In this document: positions 16,704 through 24,700 of the stretch, piece after piece
How the letters are laid out: the number at the start of each line of letters is the position of its first letter
Position numbering within the stretch: the first letter of the stretch is position 1
From: Pantanalinema sp.
GTDB taxonomy: Bacteria; Cyanobacteriota; Sericytochromatia; S15B-MN24; UBA4093
NCBI GenBank assembly: GCA_036704125.1
Contig: DATNQI010000085.1
Span: 1 to 64,000 of the forward strand
Direction of reading: 5' to 3'
Length of the DNA: 64,000 bases
The notes under the pieces: model-generated
Seen by the model: only the letters and a program-made list of their open reading frames with translations
Told to the model about the DNA's origin: nothing
Database searches by the model: none
Program-made: the position numbers and the translations under genes

Positions 16704-17537
16704 TTACCGGAGCAGGCCGAGGACGCCCTGCGACGACTGGTTGGCCTGGGAGAGCATCGCGGTCGACGACTGGCTGAGGATCTGGGCCTTCGACATGTTG
16801 ACGACTTCCTTCGCCATGTCGAGGTCCTTGACTCGGCTGTTCGCGGCGTTGAGGTTCTCCGAGGCAACACCCAGGTTGGCGATGGTGTGCTGCAGGCGGT
16901 TGATCAGCGCACCCAGCTTGGAGCGGTTGTTGCTGACGGTGTTGATCGCGGCATCGAGCTTCGAGATCGCGGTCGAGGCGGCAGCCGAGTTGCCGACCGA
17001 GATGTCGGAGCCGTTGCTGACCGACAGCGAAGTCGCGCTCATGTTGCTGAGGGTGAAGCTGATGGTCTGGCCAGCGTTGGCGCCGATCTGGAAGGTCAGG
17101 CCGCCGGCGGACAGGTCACCGTTGATGAGCTTCTTGGTGTTGAACTCGGTCGTGGTCGAGATGCGATCGAGCTCGCTCGAGAGCTGGCTGAGCTCGTCCG
17201 AGATGTTGCTGCGGTCGGCGGTGGTCAGGGTGTCGTTGGCACCCTGGACGGCCAGCTCGCGCATACGCTGCAGGATGGCCTGGGACTCCTGCATCGCGCC
17301 TTCGGCGGTCTGGATGAGCGAGATGCCGTCCTGGGCGTTACGCGAGGCCTGGTCGAGACCACGGGTCTGGCCTTCCATCTTCTGGCTGATGGCGAGGCCG
17401 GCGGCATCGTCCGAAGCGCCGTTGATGCGCAGGCCGGACGACAGGCGCGCCAGGCTCTTGTTGAGCATGGTGTCGTTGTCGGTCAGCACGCGGTGGGCGT
17501 TGAGGGCGGCCACGTTGGTGTTGATACGAAGAGCCAT
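16704..17537 (-). CDS. fliC: Flagellin
   Basis: The 277-residue flagellin has the conserved D0/D1 N-terminus (MALRINTNVAALNAHR, LSSGLRINGASDDAAGLAIS) and C-terminus (LGVASENLNAANSRVKDLDMAKE..., ending GLLR). The middle, about 80 residues, is very short and rich in Ser, Thr and Asn, so outer domains D2-D3 are absent. This Ser/Thr-rich surface is the likely acceptor for the glycan made by the neighbouring genes. AAGGAGG precedes the ATG. It has its own promoter and terminator, as expected for a highly expressed gene. Confidence 0.98.
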   Translation of the reverse strand: MALRINTNVAALNAHRVLTDNDTMLNKSLARLSSGLRINGASDDAAGLAISQKMEGQTRGLDQASRNAQDGISLIQTAEGAMQESQAILQRMRELAVQGANDTLTTADRSNISDELSQLSSELDRISTTTEFNTKKLINGDLSAGGLTFQIGANAGQTISFTLSNMSATSLSVSNGSDISVGNSAAASTAISKLDAAINTVSNNRSKLGALINRLQHTIANLGVASENLNAANSRVKDLDMAKEVVNMSKAQILSQSSTAMLSQANQSSQGVLGLLR

Positions 17538-17596
17538 GAGATACCTCCTTGTGGGGTGTGCGGGAAACTTCCGTGTCTCCTCGCTTTTACGGATCC

Positions 17597-17626
17597 ACTA
17601 TACCCGGCAGACGAGAGTGATAACAA
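17597..17626 (-). promoter_or_regulatory. Promoter of the flagellin gene, sigma-70-like
   Basis: TTGTTA (17621-17626) and TATAGT (17597-17602) lie 18 bp apart on the minus strand, about 60 bp from the flagellin start. A GCCGGGTA stretch overlaps the -10 but has no sigma-28 -35 partner at 11 bp, so sigma-28 control here is not supported. Confidence 0.5.
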
Positions 17627-17650
17627 GCCTTTGGCCGTTATTTTCTGCGG

Positions 17651-20017
17651 CTACCTTTTTTCGTCCGGAGCACCCGCCCCGAGGGTGAGCAGCTGGCGCC
17701 GCGCGTAGGTGTCCCGCGGATCCAGCTCCGTCGCCTTGGCGAACATCACGCGCGCGTCATCGACGTTGCCGGTCACGCGGCACAGGTCGCCCAGCGCCAC
17801 GTAGGGCGCGGGATCCTGCGGCGAGCCTTCGCGAGCGCGCAGATAAAGGGAAAGGGCTTGCTCGTAGCGTCGGTGGGCGCCGAGGGTCTGCCCGATGCCG
17901 AGGGCGAGGCCGCCGATGCTCGGGCCGAGACGCTCGACCTGCGCCAGCACCTGCTGGATCCACTCCTCGCGCTCGCCGCGCAGGGCCAGGTCGAGGACCG
18001 CGCGCCAGGTACGGACGAGATCGGCATCCTGCGGGCGATTCTCGGGCAGCGCGTGGCCCGCGACGATCTCGCCCAGGCACGCCAGCGCGCGGCTGTCCGC
18101 GTCCTCGGCGAAGCGCGCCCAGATGGGACGGGCGGTCTCGATCCGGCCTGCGAGCAGGTGGACGAGACTCAGGTTCAGGAGCGCCGGGCGCGACTCGGGC
18201 TGCTTGTCGATCGCGGCCTCGAGCGCCGCCTGGGCCTCGCTCAGGTGGCCGAGCTTGAGCAGGGCCTCCGCCTTGGGGATCAGGGCGTCGCTCAGCGAGG
18301 GATCGAGCGCTAGGGCCTTGTCCCATGCTTCGACGCAGTCCGCGTAACGGCCGAACCTGAAGCAGATCGAGGCCATGTTGATCCATGCGCGCAGGTCCTC
18401 GGGGTCGCGCTCGAGGGCGGCGACGAAGTGATCGAGGGCCCGGGCGAAGTCCTGCTCCTGGTAGAGCATGATCCCCATGTTGGTGTGGATCTCGGCGTCC
18501 GGGTTCGGATGACGCGCGATCGCCCTCTCGATGTACTCGAGCCCCTTGCGGTTGTCGCCCAGCTTGGTGTGGCAGACGGCGATCGCGTTGAGGGCCTTGT
18601 GGAGGGCGATGGTCGGGTCGATCCCGCCCGCGTGGATCACGTTGCCCAGTTCGAGGCAGCGCTCGAAGTGGGGGATGGCCTCCTCCCAGCGCTCCTGGTC
18701 CATGTAGGTCAGGCCGATGGTGAAGCGAGTGTCGACGTGGTCACGGAAGAGCTTGGCGCCCTTCTCGAGGTAGCCGAGGGCGCGGTCGAACTCCTTGCGG
18801 CGGCGGCTCAGGTCGCCCAGGTTGTAGTAGACGTTCGGGTAGTAGGGCAGATCGGTCGGCGCCTTGCGCTCCTCGAGCAGCTCGAGGGCGCGCGCGTAGT
18901 TGGTCTCGGCCTCTTCGAGCCGGTTCATGAGCTTGAGGGTCTGACCAAGCTGGAAGTAGGCGTAGGGGTTCTCCGGATCCTGCTCGCGGAACTTCTCGAG
19001 CAGCTCGTAGTTGCGGCGGTTCTTGTCCCGCTCGTCCATGCAGGAGCGCAGGTAGCCGTAGTGGACGATCTTGACCTCGCAGTTGCGGGACTTGAGGCCG
19101 GTGCGGCCGGCCGAGGGTCCCGCTTGCTCGTGGATGATGCCCTCGAAGCGGATGTCGGGCCGATTCTGGAAGACGCGGAAGAGGAGGGCCATCTGGCTAC
19201 CCTCGACCTCGTCCTGGCCGAGGTAGTTCTCGATGACCAGGCTGTAGCCGATGACGTTTTGCTCGCGCAGGAGGGGCTTGAGGTGGTGCTTGGTTGCCTC
19301 GTCCAGGCGCTCGTCGGCGTCCAGCACCAGGATCCAGTCACCGGTCGCCTGCTCGATTCCGGCGTTGCGGGCCGCCGAGAAGTCACCGATCCAGGGGAAG
19401 TGGATCACCTTGGCGCCGAAGCGCTCGGCGATGGCGAGGGTCCCGTCGGTGGAGCCGGTGTCGACGACGATGATCTCGTCGGCCACGCCCTGCACGCTCG
19501 CCAGGCAGCCCTCCAGGTACTTCTCCTCGTTCTTGACGATCATGCAGAGGCTGAGCGTGGGCTCGGCCGGCTTGGTCAGGGCGGTGAGGTACTCCAGGTC
19601 GTCGACGACGACGTCGCCGGTCTCTCGCACCCGGCGCATGGCCTCGACCAGGCTCTGGCGAGCGGTGGGGTGAGAGGGGTTCAGGTCGAGGGCGCGACGG
19701 AAGAAGACCTCCGAGGCCGCATACCACTCGAGCTTGAACATGGTCACACCCAGGGTGTTCACGGCGTCGACCAGGTAGGGATCGAGCGTCAGCGCCTGGC
19801 GAAGGGCCATGACCGCCTTGTCGTACTTGTCTTGCTGCAAGAGGGCCACGCCGAGCTGGGTGAAGAGCGTCGCGTCTTGATCGTCCTGCTCCAGGGCAGC
19901 GAGGAAGTGGGTCGCGGCAGCTTCGTAGTTCCCCTGGTCGAACGCTTGCGCCCCCATCTGGATGAGGTCGTCGCGCTGGGGGGCGATAGCGCCGGTTTTT
20001 ACGATCTTGAGGGCCAC
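17651..20017 (-). CDS. GT2 glycosyltransferase flanked by TPR repeats (GT2-TPR 1)
   Basis: The GTG at 20017 is chosen as start because AAAGGAAA precedes it, giving 788 residues. TPR units occupy about residues 10-120, a GT2 domain about 155-380 (LCMIVKNEEKYLEGCLASVQG, VDTGSTDGT, then DADE as the DxD-type metal motif), and further TPRs run to the C-terminus. The GT2 core resembles SunS-like peptide glycosyltransferases, and TPRs commonly hold protein acceptors. With flagellin 113 bp downstream and a sigma-28-like promoter upstream, direct glycosylation of flagellin is the best guess. The donor sugar is unknown. Confidence 0.85.
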   Translation of the reverse strand: MALKIVKTGAIAPQRDDLIQMGAQAFDQGNYEAAATHFLAALEQDDQDATLFTQLGVALLQQDKYDKAVMALRQALTLDPYLVDAVNTLGVTMFKLEWYAASEVFFRRALDLNPSHPTARQSLVEAMRRVRETGDVVVDDLEYLTALTKPAEPTLSLCMIVKNEEKYLEGCLASVQGVADEIIVVDTGSTDGTLAIAERFGAKVIHFPWIGDFSAARNAGIEQATGDWILVLDADERLDEATKHHLKPLLREQNVIGYSLVIENYLGQDEVEGSQMALLFRVFQNRPDIRFEGIIHEQAGPSAGRTGLKSRNCEVKIVHYGYLRSCMDERDKNRRNYELLEKFREQDPENPYAYFQLGQTLKLMNRLEEAETNYARALELLEERKAPTDLPYYPNVYYNLGDLSRRRKEFDRALGYLEKGAKLFRDHVDTRFTIGLTYMDQERWEEAIPHFERCLELGNVIHAGGIDPTIALHKALNAIAVCHTKLGDNRKGLEYIERAIARHPNPDAEIHTNMGIMLYQEQDFARALDHFVAALERDPEDLRAWINMASICFRFGRYADCVEAWDKALALDPSLSDALIPKAEALLKLGHLSEAQAALEAAIDKQPESRPALLNLSLVHLLAGRIETARPIWARFAEDADSRALACLGEIVAGHALPENRPQDADLVRTWRAVLDLALRGEREEWIQQVLAQVERLGPSIGGLALGIGQTLGAHRRYEQALSLYLRAREGSPQDPAPYVALGDLCRVTGNVDDARVMFAKATELDPRDTYARRQLLTLGAGAPDEKR

Positions 20018-20057
20018 TAAGGTTTCCTTTCTCATCGGAGAACCGCTGCCACGATCC

Positions 20058-20084
20058 TTTTCGGTTTCTTTGCCCCCGACTTTA
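20058..20084 (-). promoter_or_regulatory. Sigma-28-like promoter for the GT2-TPR 1 gene
   Basis: On the minus strand TAAAGTCG and ACCGAAAA are separated by exactly 11 bp. Each half matches 6 of 8 bases of TAAAGTTT-N11-GCCGATAA. The site is 41 bp upstream of the GTG start and in the gap after GT2-TPR 2. It is weaker than the flaG site. Confidence 0.5.
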
Positions 20085-20115
20085 GGTGATCTCGGGCGAA
20101 ATGAGGAAAGAATCG

Positions 20116-21768
20116 TCAGCGGGCGAGAGATGCCGCCTTGGCATACATGGTCCGGGCCTCGTCCGGCTCGCCGAGGGCCTGGCATGCGTCGCCAAGCAAG
20201 CGATAGACCACCGGGTCCTCGGGGGTGCGCTGCTGGGCTCTTAGCAGGGCTCCGGCGGCAAGCTCCGCCAGGCCACCGCGCAGGAAGGTCTCACCCAGGG
20301 CGCGATCGAGCGAAGGGAGGGTTTCTCCGAGCGAGTCGAGGCGATCGAGCAGTGCCTGCACCATGGCCGTCCGATCGCTCGTCAGCGCCAGCTCCGCTGC
20401 CGCGCACCAGCTCGCCACCAGGGTCGCTTCGTCGGGCCGCGCGACGGGGAGGGGGCGATCCGTCAGGGCATGAGCGAGGACCAGGAGGGCGCGGCACTCG
20501 GGACTGTTTGGGCAGCGAGCGTAGGCCCCAGCCGCCTCCTCGTAGCGCTCGGCTTGGAGCCACTGCATGGCCAGGTTGAGCCAAGCGCGCGGCTCGCCGG
20601 CATCCCGGGCGATGGCGGCCTCGAAGTGACGGATGGCCTCGGCGTCCTCGCGCTCGTCCGAAAGGAGGATCCCGAGGTTCACGTGCAGGGCCGCGTCGGG
20701 CGCGGGATGGAGCGCCAGGGTTTGCTCCAGATAGGCCCTGGCACGCGGGCGATCGCCCAGCCGGATGTGGCAGTCCGCGAGGGCGCGCAGGGCCTTGTGG
20801 CCTGGCACGTCCGGATCGGTGGGGTAGGCGGGCCGGGCGCCTTGCATGCCCAGGCACCGCTCGAACCAGGGGATGGCCTCGCGGAAGGCCCCCGCGTCGA
20901 AGTGGCAGAACCCCCGGATGTAATAGAGATCGGGGTAGTCGGGATACCGCGCGATCGCCTCGTCCAGCACCGCGGTGGCGCGCTCGAAGCGCAGGAGCCT
21001 CCGGTAGAGGTCGCCGAGGCTGAGGTAGAGGTTGGGGTAGTAAGGGGTTCCCTTCGCGGCCCCCCGGGCCTCGAGCAGGTCGAGGGCGCGCAGGTAGTGC
21101 CGCTCCGCCTCGATGAAGCGATCGAGGAGCTTGAGGCCCTCGGCCAGGTTGAAGTGCGCGAACGGGTCGTCCGGCGCGAGGGTCGCCTGGCGTTCGAGGA
21201 TGCGAAGGTTGCGCTCGCGCTTGCCTCGCTGCGTCACCGCCTCGGCCAGGTACCCCAGGTGACGGATCCGCACGCCCGAAGGGAGGGTCGCGCGGCCGGT
21301 ACGCTTGGCTGAGGGGATGGCCTGCTCGTGGATCAGGCCGTCGAAGCGAATGCCGAGCCCGTTGCGGAAGAGCCTGAAGACAGGGGCATGCTGGCTCATC
21401 CCACCACCGGCCGAGCCGACGAGGTTCTCGCACACCAGGGAGTAGCCCGCCACGTCCTCGGCCCGGAGCAGGCGCCTGAGCTCGGGGATCGAATCGGCCA
21501 GAAGCCGCTCGTCGGCATCCAGCACCAGGATCCAGTCGCTGGTCACCTGCTCGATGCCCGCGTTGCGCGCCGCGGCGAAGTCCCCGATCCAGGGGAAGTG
21601 GCTCACCCTGGCGCCGTGGCGCTCGGCGATGGCGAGGGTCCCGTCGGTGGAGCCGGTGTCCACGATGACGATCTCGTCCACCACCCCCCGTACGCTCGCC
21701 AGGCAATCCTCCAGGTAGGCCTCCTCGTCCCTGACGATCATGCAGAGGGCGAGGGTGGGGGCGCTCAT
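20116..21768 (-). CDS. GT2 glycosyltransferase with C-terminal TPRs (GT2-TPR 2)
   Basis: A 550-residue paralogue of GT2-TPR 1 without the N-terminal TPRs. The GT2 domain spans about residues 6-230 (LCMIVRDEEAYLEDCL, VDTGSTDGT, DADERL), followed by TPR repeats to the end. Both share the run FPWIGDF-AARNAGIEQ. The ATG overlaps the stop of the upstream giant gene as ATGA, so the two are coupled. Residues matching the DxD motif are intact. It is likely another transferase of the flagellar glycan pathway, with acceptor specificity set by the TPRs (inference). Confidence 0.85.
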   Translation of the reverse strand: MSAPTLALCMIVRDEEAYLEDCLASVRGVVDEIVIVDTGSTDGTLAIAERHGARVSHFPWIGDFAAARNAGIEQVTSDWILVLDADERLLADSIPELRRLLRAEDVAGYSLVCENLVGSAGGGMSQHAPVFRLFRNGLGIRFDGLIHEQAIPSAKRTGRATLPSGVRIRHLGYLAEAVTQRGKRERNLRILERQATLAPDDPFAHFNLAEGLKLLDRFIEAERHYLRALDLLEARGAAKGTPYYPNLYLSLGDLYRRLLRFERATAVLDEAIARYPDYPDLYYIRGFCHFDAGAFREAIPWFERCLGMQGARPAYPTDPDVPGHKALRALADCHIRLGDRPRARAYLEQTLALHPAPDAALHVNLGILLSDEREDAEAIRHFEAAIARDAGEPRAWLNLAMQWLQAERYEEAAGAYARCPNSPECRALLVLAHALTDRPLPVARPDEATLVASWCAAAELALTSDRTAMVQALLDRLDSLGETLPSLDRALGETFLRGGLAELAAGALLRAQQRTPEDPVVYRLLGDACQALGEPDEARTMYAKAASLAR

Positions 21769-24700
21769 GCGTCCTTCCTCGCGGGGGCCGGTGGGTCCTG
21801 CCGAATGCCGGCCGGCGAGGCAACCCGCAGGCCCAGCGCGAGGGCGATCGCACGAGCCACCAGGTCCTGCGAGTCCACCCAGACGGTGGCGGCGCGCACG
21901 AGGCCCACCCCAGAGGTCCCCACCTGTTCGAGCAGCAGGACGTCGGGGATCGCCTCGGGGTCCAAGCCTCGCACGCTCAGCCACTCGGCGATCGCCTCCA
22001 GGGTCCCTTCGGCCTTGCCCGGTTTCACCGGCACGAGAAGGGAGCGATGGGGCTCGCTCTCTGCCGCCAGGAAGGCGGCGAGGCCCTCCTTCCAGTCGGT
22101 CGCGCAGAGCCAGCGCTCCTTGGCGCGCGCTTCCAGGAGAGGGGCTTCCTCGTTCCAGTTCAGGGCCTTGAAGCGCTCGCGCGCCACACGCAGCAGCTCC
22201 GCGGTGGGGGCCTCGAAGGCGGGGCGTCCCATGTCGCGCGCCCCCTGCGCGACGTCGGCCGGGCCCAGCACCAGATCGGCTGCGGCCAGGTAGCGGGGCA
22301 GCTCCAGCGGGATGACCGGCGCCTCCAGCAGGGAGATGTCGGGGATGTTCGCCGGGTCGAGGTTCAGGCGCGCGAGCTGCGCCACGACTTCTTCCTGGAC
22401 GGCGGTGCCCTCGGGGCCCGTCAGGACGTGAAGGCACGTTTCGGCGCCCGGGGCGAAGGCCTCCAGGTAGGCCTCGAGGGTTGCGGCGAGCAGCGCCTCG
22501 TCGGGTGCGGCGAGCACCACGTTGAAGGCGGCGCGATCCGGCAGGTCTGTCGGCGCGGCCTCGGGGCTGAACACCGGCTCGGTGTGGATCCGGGGATCGA
22601 AGGGGAGGGCGAGGGCATCCGAGAGGCTGTAGCCGCGCTCCATTGGCTGGGCCTCGGGCAGGAGCCACTTGCGCTTGAACTTGCCCCAGTTCTCCTCCAT
22701 GGCTTGCCGGTAGTCGATTTTCTGGCCCTTGAAGGTGACGCTGCCGAAGTGGTGGATGAAGACGTCGTTGGCCAGGGCGATCCCGAAGCCTGCCACCTGG
22801 GCGCGCAGGCAATAGTCGTCGTCCTCGAAGTTGCCCCGTCCGAAGCGCATGTCGAGACCGCCGAGGCGCTCGATCACCTCGCGGCGGATCAGCATGCAGA
22901 ACCCGATGATGCGCTGGATCGAGAGGACTTCCCCCCCATGGCGTCGGCGCCAGTCGGAGGCGTAGGCCTCGAAGCCCGCCAGGCTGCGCTGATCGTAGCC
23001 GACCCCGTCGACCTGCTGGGGGCCCGTGATGCAGTTGGTCCGGGGCCCGACCAGCCCGATTCCGGGGGCTTCGGCGGCTGCGATCATGCCGTCGAGCCAT
23101 CCCTCGCTGACGACGGTGTCGTTGTTGAGGAGTACCACGTGACGCCCCTGCGCCACGGCGATACCCTGGTTGCAGCCGCCGGCGAAGCCGCGGTTGCGGT
23201 CGTTGAGGAGCAGCTTCACGTTGGGGTGCTGCGCCGCCAGGTGCTGCAGGTAGCCGACGGTTCCGTCGGCCGAGGCGTTGTCGACCACGATCAGCTCGAA
23301 GTCGCGGGTGTGCCGGAAGAGGCTCTCCACGCAGAGGCGGGTCACCTCGAGCTGGTTGTAGGTGAGGACCACGATCGACGCGACGGGTTGTGCCGCTTCG
23401 CCTTCCAGGATGCCGGGGGTGGGGTCAAACCAGGACATGCCCCAGAGGTCGTCGGCCGACGGCACCCGGCCGGGGCCGTAGTGGCGGACCAGCTTCCGGG
23501 CCAGGGCGTCGGTGCTCTCCTGGACCAGGCGTTTGGTGCGATCCGAGGGCTCGGTCTTGAAGCTCACCTGGCCGACGTGGTGCACGAAGGCGTCGGCGGC
23601 GACCACCAGCCGATAACCCGCGTCGCGCAGGCGCCACGAGAGGTCCAGGTCGTCGTTGCCTAGGAAGAGCTCCTCGTCCAGGAGGCCCACCCGGTCCAGC
23701 ACGCGGCGCGGGATCATCATGCAGAAGCCGATGAGGAGCTTGGTCTCGACGGTGCCGTCGAGATTGACCCCGGCCAGGATCATCGCGAGCGTCTCGGGGG
23801 TGATGGCCGAGGGGAGCGCCGGGGGCAGGTAGCGCTGGATCTTCTGCAGGCCCGCGACGTAGTCGGAGGTGGGGCCGACCGCGCCGACGGCGGGGTCCTC
23901 GCAGCGGCTGCGCAGTCGCTCGAGCCAGCCCGGGGTCACGACCGTGTCGGGGTTGAGCAGGATGCTGAACTCGCCCTTGCCGATCCGCAGGCCGGCGTTG
24001 CTGCCGGCCGAAAAGCCGAGGTTCGATGGGCTCAAAACGATCCGCAGGCGCGGGTCGCGCTCGGCCTGGGCCTGGAGCCACCCGGCCGTCCCGTCTTGGG
24101 AGGCGTTGTCCACCACGATCAGCTCGTCGTCGGGGGCCATGGTGCGAAGCGCGTGGGTGAGGCAGTCATCAAGCGTGCGCTGGGAGTTGTAGCTCACGAC
24201 GACGAGCGAGCAGCTCCCGGGGATCACGGGCGTCCCGGCGGCCTTGCTCAGGGCCGCGGGGGTGGGCGGGAGGATGCGCAGGTCGAGGGCCTCGGCGCGG
24301 GCGCGCGACACCGCCGTGCCGTCATCGAGCCAGGCCGTGGCGAGGCGGAAGATGGCCATCTCCGACGTGGCTGGGGCGTCCAGGAGGATCACGTCGGGGA
24401 TGGCCTCGATGTCGTGTCCTTTGGCCTGAAGCCAGGTGGCGATGCGATCTTGGTTCGCCTCGGCGGTGCCGGGCGCCACCCGGAGCAGCAGGGCCACCTC
24501 CTGGTCGGGGTTCACAGCCGCCAGGAAGGCCTCTAGGGGCTGCTGCCAGTCGTCGCCGCACGTTGCGAGCCAGCGCTCGCGGTGCTTCTCGGTCATGGGG
24601 AGCGGGCGCTCCGCCCAGGGGGTGTCCCCGATGGCGCTCACGGCCGCCCGGAGCGTCTCGGGCTCGGGACGGCTCAGGGCCGGTAGGCCCATGTCCCGAG

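Noticed and set aside
17597-17650. Sigma-28 promoter for flagellin
   Set aside because: GCCGGGTA resembles a -10 half only in its first four bases and no TAAAG-type -35 lies 11 bp upstream. The sigma-70-like pair fits better.
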